Source of the DNA: an uncultured bacterium
GTDB taxonomy: Bacteria > Pseudomonadota > Alphaproteobacteria > CAISDR01
Assembly: GCA_903884125.1 (NCBI GenBank)
Contig: CAISDR010000471.1
Span: 1 to 5,955, forward strand
Direction of reading: 5' to 3'
DNA length: 5,955 bases
A program made the translations under genes and the position numbers. Below are positions 1-5,773 of the stretch, one piece after another (the stretch's first letter is position 1; each line of letters begins with the position of its first letter). Under the pieces are notes generated by a model. The model saw nothing but the letters and a program-made list of their open reading frames with translations. It made no database searches and had not been told where the DNA came from.

Positions 1-80
1 CCAGAAATATTCTGCAACTGGGTGCCAAAGGAATTCAGACCCGAAATGCCGGTGCCATAGATACTCGAAAAGCTGGTCAT
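1..80 (-). CDS. Flagellar hook/rod-family protein (FlgE-like), N-terminal fragment
   Basis: Only the first 26 codons are present; the gene runs off the left edge. The start is the ATG at 78-80 (minus), with an AAGGA Shine-Dalgarno at 91-95, ten bases upstream. The visible peptide has an SGLN motif at residues 13-16 and a Q-L-Q-N-I-S stretch at 21-26. This resembles the start of flagellar hook and rod proteins (FlgE, FlgK and relatives), where a short amphipathic helix containing SGL-N leads into an I-x-N-N-I-A-N motif. That second motif would lie just outside the window. The protein would form part of the extracellular hook or axial structure. Support comes from upstream, where a sigma-54-type promoter with an IHF site points at this gene, as is common for mid/late flagellar genes. 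Which hook/rod member it is cannot be decided from 26 residues. Confidence 0.55.
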   Translation of the reverse strand, partial: MTSFSSIYGTGISGLNSFGTQLQNIS

Positions 81-129
81 GGCTGTTCAATCCTTAAATC
101 CAAAAGGGATTACCTCGGGCAAATGGGAA

Positions 130-145
130 AGCAATTAGGATGCCA
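130..145 (-). promoter_or_regulatory. Sigma-54 (-24/-12) promoter for the flagellar gene
   Basis: Read on the minus strand from 145 to 130 the sequence is TGGCATCCTAATTGCT. It matches the sigma-54 consensus TGGCAC-N5-TTGCW at all but one defined position and has the invariant GG-N10-GC spacing. With GC at 132-131 as -13/-12, transcription would start near 119, leaving a leader of about 39 bases before the ATG at 80. This fits the flagellar-like gene it faces and the IHF site and dyads upstream. The start site is inferred. Confidence 0.68.
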
Positions 146-173
146 GCCGAAGGCAGCGTAAAAAATCTCTTAT

Positions 174-186
174 TATCAATAATTTA
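174..186 (+). promoter_or_regulatory. IHF binding site (consensus match)
   Basis: TATCAATAATTTA matches the IHF consensus WATCAANNNNTTR at every defined position and sits in an AT-rich patch (about 160-190). It is centred near -61 relative to the start predicted from the sigma-54 element at 130-145. That is the usual place for the IHF bend that brings an upstream activator to a sigma-54 promoter. The patch also contains an inverted repeat, TTATTA (170-175) and TAATAA (185-190), which may simply reflect AT-richness. Confidence 0.55.
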
Positions 187-205
187 ATAAATCCGGTGCG
201 ATCCA

Positions 206-226
206 GGTGGCATTATTATGCCGACC
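206..226. promoter_or_regulatory. Inverted repeat, candidate upstream activator site (proximal)
   Basis: GGCAT (209-213) and ATGCC (218-222) form a perfect dyad around TATT. GGT (206-208) and ACC (224-226) extend it with one bulged base at 223. It is centred near -97 from the predicted sigma-54 start, the distance expected for a flagellar NtrC-type activator. It could instead be an operator for the MaoC gene, whose ATG is at 297. Confidence 0.35.
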
Positions 227-241
227 GAATTAGCCCTTGCC

Positions 242-256
242 CGGCAAAATTTGCCG
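242..256. promoter_or_regulatory. Perfect dyad CGGCAAA-A-TTTGCCG, candidate activator or operator site
   Basis: This is a 15-base perfect dyad: seven-base arms around one central A. It lies near -130 from the predicted sigma-54 start and 40 bases before the MaoC-gene ATG. CGGC/GCCG half-sites recall the ftr enhancer elements bound by FlbD in Caulobacter flagellar promoters, but that comparison is from memory and is an inference. A repressor operator for the MaoC gene is the main alternative. Its symmetry also argues that this stretch is regulatory DNA and not the N-terminus of a TTG-initiated MaoC protein. Confidence 0.45.
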
Positions 257-286
257 CTATGCTAGCGAAAGTCTGCAACAAGTGCC

Positions 287-290
287 GAGG
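287..290 (+). promoter_or_regulatory. Ribosome binding site that sets the MaoC-gene start
   Basis: GAGG at 287-290 lies six bases before the ATG at 297. The longer in-frame reading from the TTG at 237 has no comparable purine-rich site before it, so 297 is preferred. Confidence 0.65.
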
Positions 291-296
291 CCCGCA

Positions 297-782
297 ATGA
301 CAGTTTCACCGCCCGCCAACTGCCACGATCACGGTTTTGGTCCAACACGATGGTTCGACGATCTGGTGGTTGGGGAACGTTTCTATATCCCTTCGCGCAC
401 CCAGACCGATGCACTGTTTGCGGCATTCCAGCTTGCTTCAGCGGATAATCATCCGATCCATTACGACGTGGAATATTGCAAGGCCCGCGGTCATCACGGT
501 CTTTTGGCCCATGGCATTCAGGTATTGGCCCAGACAGCGGCCGGTGCCGGTCGTTTTCCCCATGTGATCGGCGACAGCCTGATCGGCATGATCGAAATCA
601 GTGCAAAGATTCTAAAGCCAGTCTATGCTGGCGACACACTTTATCCTGAACTGGAAATCACTGAGCTAAAGCCGCAGAACACCACAGGCGTTGTCACCAT
701 GCGGGCTAGTGTCAAAAATCAGCATGGGATTTTAGTACTGGATGGCATGCACAAATATCTGCTGCGGCGAAAACCAGCCTAG
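297..782 (+). CDS. MaoC-family (R)-specific enoyl-CoA hydratase/dehydratase
   Basis: This predicts a 161-residue single hot-dog-fold protein. The family adds water across the double bond of an enoyl-CoA, or runs the reverse dehydration, in the cytoplasm. The hydratase signature is clear: D50-N-H-P-I-H55 followed by Y-D and a G-L-L-A-H-G loop near 68-73. D50 and H55 occupy the places of the catalytic Asp and His of PhaJ-type hydratases, so the protein should be active. The length fits a single-domain, dimer-forming member. I chose the ATG at 297 because GAGG lies six bases upstream; a TTG at 237 would add 20 residues but has no ribosome site and would cover the 242-256 dyad. The gene converges on the transporter gene and shares its stop tetranucleotide. 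With the nearby dehydrogenase pair it could supply the second step of a beta-oxidation route. The substrate is unknown, and no promoter is clear. Confidence 0.88.
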   Translation: MTVSPPANCHDHGFGPTRWFDDLVVGERFYIPSRTQTDALFAAFQLASADNHPIHYDVEYCKARGHHGLLAHGIQVLAQTAAGAGRFPHVIGDSLIGMIEISAKILKPVYAGDTLYPELEITELKPQNTTGVVTMRASVKNQHGILVLDGMHKYLLRRKPA

Positions 783-2032
783 TCGATTTCAATGCGCTGC
801 ACCGTTGGAATTGTTCGCGCAACAATTATAGCCGCCAGCAAAGGCAGAATGGACACAATCGCAAATACTGGACCATATGAAAACTGGTCTGAAATCCAGC
901 CGATTGCGGGCTGGAACAACATCGCTCCAATGCTGCCAGCAGCGCCGCATAACCCCCATGCCGCCCCCACTGCGTGCGGCGGGCAAAGGTCGGTTGGCAG
1001 GGTAAACAGCGCTGTGGTCTTGAATTGATTGGCAAACAGCCCGAATGAAATCAGCGCCAATGCCCACATCGGATCATCAACGATTGCTGCCAGTGACGTA
1101 ACAGGCACCATGAAGCCCGCGACCCACAACAGACCCTTGCGCGCAATATTCATGGAATATCCCCGGCGGATCAGATGACCCGACAGCCAGCCCACAAAAA
1201 TGCCGCCGGCATCTGAAAACAGGAATGGTATCCAGGCAAACATACCAATCTGCGCCAGAGAAAAACCGCGCGCCTCTGAAAGATAGATCGGCAGCCAAAA
1301 CACATAAAAATATTGCAGATTGTCAGCAAAAAATCGCGCCGCCATCAGGCCCAGAATTTCGCGTCTGCGTATCAATTGACTCCAGCCGATTTTTGACCCA
1401 TGTGCCTGTTCGGCCAAGATCATCTGACGTTCCATCTCACCCAGACGTGGATGGGCCTGTGGCGAATGGTAAAACCGCTGCCAGAAATAGACCCAGATAA
1501 AGCCAATAAAACCGGGCACAAGGAAAGCTGCCTGCCAGCCATAATCGTGGATCAGCCAGGCCAGCAAAGGCGGCGACAGCAGCGCCCCGAACCCGGACCC
1601 GATGCGGACCATGCTGGCCCCCAGCGCCCTGTCAGCACGCGGGAACCATTCACTGACAGCTTTCATCGCTGTTGGAAAATTGAACCCCTCGAACAGTCCA
1701 AGTGCTGCGCGAAGTCCGATAAAACTCCAGAAGCCGCGACCGAGCACATGGGCAATGCCCACAAGGCTCCAGATGATGACAGCGATGCCAAATCCACGCT
1801 TGGTCCCGACCTGGTCCACTGCCCATCCCGCACCTGCCTGTCCGATGGCATAGGCAAAAAGAAACGCCGATGTGATGAACCCGTAATCTGCTTTGGTCAG
1901 GCCAAACTGTGCGTTTATTACTGGTGCTGCAACTGCAAATGCCTGACGATCCAGATAGTTGATCGCGGTTACCACCAACAGCAAAATACCAATACGCCAG
2001 CGCAGGCCGTTGCTCCAGAGTGCCACTAGCAT
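779..2032 (-). CDS. MFS transporter, anion:cation symporter (hexuronate/organic acid) type
   Basis: This predicts a 417-residue inner-membrane protein with about 12 hydrophobic segments in two halves joined by a hydrophilic loop at roughly 185-222. Residues 24-37 (I-N-Y-L-D-R-Q...) are typical of the anion:cation symporter family (ExuT, GudP, TtuB and phthalate transporters). Residues 69-81 (G-W-A-V-D-Q-V-G-T-K-R-G-F) are the MFS loop-2/3 motif. Such proteins import organic anions, often sugar acids, dicarboxylates or aromatic acids, with protons or sodium. The ATG at 2032 is preceded by TGAGGA (2042-2047) nine bases away. The stop overlaps that of the MaoC gene. It lies downstream of the acyl-CoA dehydrogenase pair on the same strand, but a strong terminator hairpin separates them. 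Uptake of the carboxylate degraded by the neighbouring enzymes is a reasonable inference; the exact substrate is not visible. Confidence 0.87.
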   Translation of the reverse strand: MLVALWSNGLRWRIGILLLVVTAINYLDRQAFAVAAPVINAQFGLTKADYGFITSAFLFAYAIGQAGAGWAVDQVGTKRGFGIAVIIWSLVGIAHVLGRGFWSFIGLRAALGLFEGFNFPTAMKAVSEWFPRADRALGASMVRIGSGFGALLSPPLLAWLIHDYGWQAAFLVPGFIGFIWVYFWQRFYHSPQAHPRLGEMERQMILAEQAHGSKIGWSQLIRRREILGLMAARFFADNLQYFYVFWLPIYLSEARGFSLAQIGMFAWIPFLFSDAGGIFVGWLSGHLIRRGYSMNIARKGLLWVAGFMVPVTSLAAIVDDPMWALALISFGLFANQFKTTALFTLPTDLCPPHAVGAAWGLCGAAGSIGAMLFQPAIGWISDQFSYGPVFAIVSILPLLAAIIVARTIPTVQRIEID

Positions 2033-2041
2033 CTGTAGCGA

Positions 2042-2047
2042 TCCTCA
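2042..2047 (-). promoter_or_regulatory. Ribosome binding site of the MFS gene, abutting the terminator U-tract
   Basis: TGAGGA on the minus strand ends nine bases before the ATG at 2032. Its first T (2047) is the last T of the terminator tract, so no promoter can fit between hairpin and ribosome site. Confidence 0.7.
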
Positions 2048-2080
2048 AAAAGATCCGGCGCGGATATGGACCCGCGCCGG
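2047..2080 (-). terminator. Strong intrinsic terminator between the dehydrogenase pair and the MFS gene
   Basis: CCGGCGCGG (2055-2063) and CCGCGCCGG (2072-2080) form a perfect nine-base, GC-only stem with an eight-base loop. On the minus strand it is followed by ATCTTTTT (2054-2047), the form of a rho-independent terminator for the dehydrogenase operon. On the plus strand the same stem is followed by TCGTTTTT (2081-2088), so it could act in both directions. It lies immediately upstream of the transporter ribosome site, so the transporter must be transcribed by read-through or from a promoter upstream of the hairpin. Confidence 0.85.
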
Positions 2081-2109
2081 TCGTTTTTCATCCGACCAGG
2101 TGAAAAAAT

Positions 2110-3339
2110 CTATGCCCCCGCTTTCAACTGATTGAACGGCAGATCTTTGTCCACGCGAATATCACCGGGCAGGCCCAAGACCCGTTCGGCGATGATATTG
2201 CGCAGGATTTCATCGGTCCCGCCCGCGATCCGAAGACCCGGCGCATACAGATAGGCGTGTTGGAACAATCCGGCAGCGGGCGAGAGATCTTTGTCCTGTA
2301 TAATACCGCCCGCCTCCATCAGTTCCATGCCGAACGAGGCAATATCCTGAAGCTTGGACGCAGATACGACCTTGGCAATCGATGCTTCCGGTCCTGGAAC
2401 CTGTCCGCGCGACAGCGCCGTCATGGTACGGAATTTTGTGAATTTCAGCCCCTGGCCGCGCACATAAAAATCAGCCAGCTTTTCACGCACGGCCGAATTT
2501 TTGATCGCCGGTCCGTCTTCCAGTTCCAGCATCTTTGTCAGTTCAAACAATTCGTCAAAATCCGGACCGGGGCTGTCGCCGACCGCCAAGCGTTCATGCA
2601 TCAGTGTGGTCAACGACACCTGCCAGCCTTCACCAACCGCGCCCAGACGCTGCGAGTCCGGAATGCGGACATCGGTGAAGAACACTTCATTGAACCCGCT
2701 TTCGCCTGACACCTGACGAATGGGGCGCACTTCGACACCGGGTGTTTTCATGTCCAGATAGAACATGGTCAGACCTTTGTGCTTGGGCACATTGGGATCG
2801 GTCCGGGTGATGATGATGCCGAAATTGGAATAATGGGCACCAGATGTCCAGACTTTCTGGCCATTGATCACCCAGCCATCGCCATCGCGTTCTGCGCGGG
2901 TTTTGAGACCGGCCACATCCGATCCGGCTGAGGGTTCGGAAAACAGCTGGCACCAGATCTCATCGCCCTTTAATGCGGGCCCCACATAACGTTGCCGGTC
3001 TGCTTCCGAGCCATAACGCATCAGGGTCGGGATGCACATGCCAAGGCCAATGGCAAAGAATCCACCGGCCACCAGAAAATTTGCTTCTTCCTGATTATAG
3101 ATCACCTGCTGCATTGGTGTGCCGCCACGGCCACCATATTCCTTGGGCCAGGTGATCTGGGCATAACGGGCTTCGGCTTTTTTCGCCTGCCACTTTTTTG
3201 CCATGACGAGCAGTTCCGCTTCGGAATGTCTGCCGCGCATGGATTCATTCGCGTTCTGTTTGCGCGGCGCATTGGCTTCGAGCCAGCTGCGAACCTCGGC
3301 ACGGAAAGCGGCTTCTTCGGGTGTATCGTTAAAGTCCAT
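2110..3339 (-). CDS. Acyl-CoA dehydrogenase, catalytic (large) subunit of a likely heteromeric enzyme
   Basis: This predicts a 409-residue flavoprotein that would introduce an alpha,beta double bond into an acyl-CoA. The N-terminal helical domain spans about 1-125. The beta domain holds the flavin-binding segments Q-L-F-S-E-P-S-A-G-S-D (131-141) and K-V-W-T-S-G-A (162-168). The C-terminal helical domain ends in R-I-A-G-G-T-D-E-I (370-378). The medium-chain-type catalytic Glu before G-T is Gly here, but E249 in L-M-H-E-R-L matches the isovaleryl-CoA dehydrogenase-type base. The usual R-x-x-F-G-x-x-I-x-x-x-Q segment is missing near 285-300, as in subunits that share flavin sites with an unlike partner. 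The gene follows the 370-residue subunit by 21 bases, with AAGGAA as ribosome site, so the two are co-transcribed. Closest types I know are ChsE4/FadE26-like and PimC-like subunits. The substrate is unknown. Confidence 0.9.
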   Translation of the reverse strand: MDFNDTPEEAAFRAEVRSWLEANAPRKQNANESMRGRHSEAELLVMAKKWQAKKAEARYAQITWPKEYGGRGGTPMQQVIYNQEEANFLVAGGFFAIGLGMCIPTLMRYGSEADRQRYVGPALKGDEIWCQLFSEPSAGSDVAGLKTRAERDGDGWVINGQKVWTSGAHYSNFGIIITRTDPNVPKHKGLTMFYLDMKTPGVEVRPIRQVSGESGFNEVFFTDVRIPDSQRLGAVGEGWQVSLTTLMHERLAVGDSPGPDFDELFELTKMLELEDGPAIKNSAVREKLADFYVRGQGLKFTKFRTMTALSRGQVPGPEASIAKVVSASKLQDIASFGMELMEAGGIIQDKDLSPAAGLFQHAYLYAPGLRIAGGTDEILRNIIAERVLGLPGDIRVDKDLPFNQLKAGA

Positions 3340-3360
3340 GGTGATATTCCTTTGCTAACT

Positions 3361-4473
3361 TCAGGCCGCGTTCTTGCGTTCTAGCTGGCTGATCAGCCGT
3401 TCTTTCCAGAACCGGTTGGTGCCGATCACATGGGCAAGCCATTTTGCCCGGCGATAGAACAGATGACAGTCACCGGCCCAGGTGAATCCCATGCCACCAT
3501 GAGTCTGCAGGTTTTCCTTGGACGACAGATGGAATGCATCAATGGCCGAAATCCGGGCAGCAGCAGCCGCAACCGGCAATTCGCTTGAACCGGTTGATAA
3601 GGCCCAGGCACCATAATAGGCATTCGACCGCGCCAATTCAGTGGCCACATACATATCCGCCAGCTTGTGCTTGATCGCCTGATATGAGGCAATCAGGCGA
3701 CCAAAGGTCACCCGCTGCATGGCAAATTCCTTGGCCATTTCAAGACTGGCCTGCGCCCCGCCCACTTGCTCGAATGCCAGCAGGACAGCTGCATGATCAT
3801 TGATTGCCTGAACCAGTTCCAGCCCCTGTCCGGCCACACCCAGTAATTCAGCTGGTGCATCGGTAAATTTCAGTTTTGCCGCACTTCTGGTCGGGTCCAT
3901 GGTTTTCAAAATTTCTGACTCAACGCCTTTGCCTCGGGCATCGACCAGATAAAGCGACAGTCGATCATCGCCGCCGCGTGCAAGTACGATTAAAAGATCG
4001 CAATCGGCACCATCCGCCACCGGCCATTTCACACCATTTAGTGTGCCGTTGGTCACCCTGACATGGGTGTTTGATATTTTTGGACTGCCGGTGCCTTCTG
4101 ACACGGCCATGGTGCCAATGGCACCGGTGACCAACTTGGGCAGCCATGCTTTCTTTTGCGCATCGCTACCCGCCATCAGCAAGGCTTCGGTCGCCAGATA
4201 GACGGACGAGGCAAACGGTACCGGTGCCAGCGCGCGGCCCATTTCTTCAGCGATCATGCATAATTCAAGATGACCAAGCCCGACCCCGCCAAATTCCTCG
4301 GGGACCGCCGTTCCCAGCCAGCCCATTTCGGCAATACCTGCCCACAGGGCTTTGTCATAAGTGGCATCGCTTTCCAGTGCCTGCCGGACAACTTTCAGCG
4401 ATGAACGATCACCCAGAAACTTGCGCGCGCTGTCACGCATCATTTTCTGGTCGTCCGAGAAATCAAAATTCAT
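3361..4473 (-). CDS. Acyl-CoA dehydrogenase, non-catalytic (small) subunit
   Basis: This predicts a 370-residue protein with the acyl-CoA dehydrogenase fold and P-E-E-F-G-G at 58-63. The C-terminal part carries R254-V-T-F-G-R-L-I261 followed by Q265, the flavin-contacting segment missing from the neighbouring 409-residue subunit. Both known catalytic-base positions lack Glu: the isovaleryl-type site reads N-D-H-A (225-228), and the medium-chain-type site reads H-V-I-G-T (348-352). The G-G-M-G-F-T-W stretch (326-332) resembles ChsE5/FadE27/FadE28-type and PimD-type small subunits. It should complete the flavin sites of an alpha2beta2 complex without doing chemistry itself. The start at 4473 has AGGGGG eight bases upstream. 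It is the first gene of the pair and is divergent from the propeller gene, so the operon promoter should lie in 4474-4651. Confidence 0.9.
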   Translation of the reverse strand: MNFDFSDDQKMMRDSARKFLGDRSSLKVVRQALESDATYDKALWAGIAEMGWLGTAVPEEFGGVGLGHLELCMIAEEMGRALAPVPFASSVYLATEALLMAGSDAQKKAWLPKLVTGAIGTMAVSEGTGSPKISNTHVRVTNGTLNGVKWPVADGADCDLLIVLARGGDDRLSLYLVDARGKGVESEILKTMDPTRSAAKLKFTDAPAELLGVAGQGLELVQAINDHAAVLLAFEQVGGAQASLEMAKEFAMQRVTFGRLIASYQAIKHKLADMYVATELARSNAYYGAWALSTGSSELPVAAAAARISAIDAFHLSSKENLQTHGGMGFTWAGDCHLFYRRAKWLAHVIGTNRFWKERLISQLERKNAA

Positions 4474-4651
4474 GGCATTAGCCCCCTACAGATATTGTTG
4501 GCTGGTCTTTATTGAGACTGTTCTTACCACAGACATAGAATGTCCTAGGTGTCCGGGCCAATGGAATTTTTTGAGTTTCGGGAATTGCTATGCCCTGATA
4601 ATGATGCCATCACTAAGAATAAGCCGAAAAGTCCACCGGGAAGGAAACCTG
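4474..4651. promoter_or_regulatory. Divergent intergenic region between the dehydrogenase operon and propeller gene
   Basis: These 178 bases must hold the start signals for both divergent units. I find no convincing -35/-10 pair on either strand. GATAAT at 4597-4602 could be a plus-strand -10 element but lacks a well-spaced -35. A short dyad, GACAT-AGA-ATGTC, lies at 4532-4544 and overlaps a TGTCC direct repeat (4541-4545 and 4550-4554), so a regulator could bind here. The ribosome sites AGGGGG (minus, for 4473) and AAGGAA (plus, 4641-4646) are clear. Confidence 0.45.
4641..4646 (+). promoter_or_regulatory. Ribosome binding site that sets the propeller-gene start
   Basis: AAGGAA lies five bases before the ATG at 4652. 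It supports this start over upstream in-frame codons, which lie inside or close to the divergent dehydrogenase gene, and it places a signal peptide at the N-terminus. Confidence 0.75.
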
Positions 4652-5686
4652 ATGTCTGCCGTTCGCCCAAGCCGTTTGCCGACCGTTTTGTCAAAGGTTT
4701 TTAGTGCCTTAATGCTTGCCAGTGCCCTAAGCTCGACCCTGGGTGTTGGTACAGGATTTGCTGCCGATACGGGTGCCGGTGCGGATATTCTGCCTGGTAT
4801 GGAACAGGCCACACCATCAAAACTGGCTGCAAAATCGCTGCTATTGGCGTCTGCAAATGTGTCGGGGGCCATTGTAGCTGTTGGTCAATGGGGCCATGTG
4901 GTTATTTCCACGGACGATGGCAAGACATGGACCCAGGCATCCACTGTCCCAACACGCGAGAATCTGACCTCGGTTTCCTTTGCCGATGCCAAGAATGGGT
5001 GGGCATCCGGTCATGGTGCGACAATCATACACACCAGCGATGGCGGGATCACCTGGACCCGCCAGATGTACCGCCCGGATCTGGGTGGGCCATTACTGGC
5101 GATCCGGTTTACGTCAGCAACACATGGCTATGCGGCCGGTGCCTATGGCATGTTCTTTGAGACCAAGGATGGGGGCGACACCTGGACCCAGCGGACGATT
5201 TCCGACAGCGATCTGCACTTCAACGAAATTTTCACGGGCAAGGACGGATCTGTCTTTATCGCTGGTGAAGGCGGGTTTGGATACCGCACCACTGACGATG
5301 GGGCCACATGGACGAAACTGGAAACCGGTTATGTGGGCTCGTTCTGGGCCGGTGAAACCCTGACTGATGGAACCATTCTGTTGGCAGGGATGCGGGGCAA
5401 TGTCTATCGCTCGGCCGATGGTGGCAAAACATTCAGCCCATCGAATACCGGTACCCAGAAATCACTGTCCGGCCTGACGGTGCTGGATGATGGCACAGTG
5501 ATCGGCGTCGGCCTTGGCGGCACGCTGATAAAGTCCAGCGACGGCGGCAAGAATTTTGTGACGGTCACGCGCCCCGACAGACTTTTGCTATCCGCTGTCA
5601 GCCCAGCCGCGAATGGGTCAATCGTTGTTTTCGGCGAAAAAGGTGCCCAGATTCAGGACCTGAAAATCTTTGACGGCGGCAGCTGA
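4652..5686 (+). CDS. Secreted Ycf48/Hcf136-like beta-propeller protein
   Basis: This predicts 344 residues. The N-terminus has basic residues (R5, R8, K15), a hydrophobic core at about 16-37 and a G-F-A-A cleavage region at 35-38, a Sec signal peptide for export to the periplasm. The mature part is built from six Asp-box repeats of the form S/T-x-D-G/D-G-x-T/N-W/F, beginning at residues 86, 128, 171, 213, 254 and 295, about 42 residues apart. This is a six- or seven-bladed propeller of the BNR/Ycf48 type. Ycf48 helps photosystem II assembly in cyanobacteria, but relatives occur widely in non-photosynthetic bacteria. From memory, these often lie near RND/MMPL exporters and DUF1329/DUF1302 outer-membrane proteins; none is present here. 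A terminator follows directly, so it is probably monocistronic. Divergence from the dehydrogenase operon suggests a link, but its function is unknown. Confidence 0.82.
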   Translation: MSAVRPSRLPTVLSKVFSALMLASALSSTLGVGTGFAADTGAGADILPGMEQATPSKLAAKSLLLASANVSGAIVAVGQWGHVVISTDDGKTWTQASTVPTRENLTSVSFADAKNGWASGHGATIIHTSDGGITWTRQMYRPDLGGPLLAIRFTSATHGYAAGAYGMFFETKDGGDTWTQRTISDSDLHFNEIFTGKDGSVFIAGEGGFGYRTTDDGATWTKLETGYVGSFWAGETLTDGTILLAGMRGNVYRSADGGKTFSPSNTGTQKSLSGLTVLDDGTVIGVGLGGTLIKSSDGGKNFVTVTRPDRLLLSAVSPAANGSIVVFGEKGAQIQDLKIFDGGS

Positions 5687-5722
5687 TTGCAAATTCCGCA
5701 ATTTGAACTAATCATATCGAAA

Positions 5723-5752
5723 GGCTGCGTTCCAATCTGGCGCAGTCTTTTT
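5723..5752 (+). terminator. Intrinsic terminator of the propeller gene
   Basis: GGCTGCG (5723-5729) pairs with CGCAGTC (5741-5747), with one G-U pair. CCA/TGG inside the loop can extend the stem. Five T residues follow (5748-5752). It begins 36 bases after the stop codon at 5686. On the opposite strand the stem is followed only by a short T-run, so it would be a weaker terminator for the convergent MarR-type gene. Confidence 0.75.
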
Positions 5753-5773
5753 CGTCTAAAACCAGTATCCTAA

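Noticed and set aside
218..265. 15-codon leader ORF (ATG 218, stop 263-265) with AGGTGG seven bases upstream
   Set aside because: The spacing is good, but the peptide has no attenuation signature such as codon runs, and its start lies inside a dyad better read as a regulatory site. Not supported enough to call.
237..296. TTG-initiated N-terminal extension of the MaoC protein (20 extra residues)
   Set aside because: There is no ribosome site before the TTG, the stretch covers the 242-256 dyad, and the ATG at 297 has GAGG six bases upstream.
1400..2029. 209-codon plus-strand open frame antisense to the transporter gene
   Set aside because: Its composition (rich in Pro, Cys, Asp, Lys, with no domain) is typical of a shadow frame; the minus-strand MFS protein explains the DNA.
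2257..2709. 150-codon plus-strand open frame antisense to the 409-residue dehydrogenase
   Set aside because: No recognisable domain; the conserved dehydrogenase on the other strand explains it. The same holds for 2992-3384 and 4146-4481.
4111..4125. Inverted repeat GGTGCC-AAT-GGCACC
   Set aside because: It lies inside the 370-residue dehydrogenase and encodes ordinary residues (G-A-I-G-T); no T-tract follows on either strand. Probably chance.
4361..4651. In-frame upstream extension of the propeller protein
   Set aside because: It would overlap the divergent dehydrogenase gene and bury the signal peptide 97 residues inside; AAGGAA before the ATG at 4652 fits better.
4907..5560. Degenerate DNA repeats (GATGG-rich) about 126 bases apart
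   Set aside because: These are the codons of the Asp-box repeats of the propeller protein, not a DNA-level repeat or CRISPR-like array.
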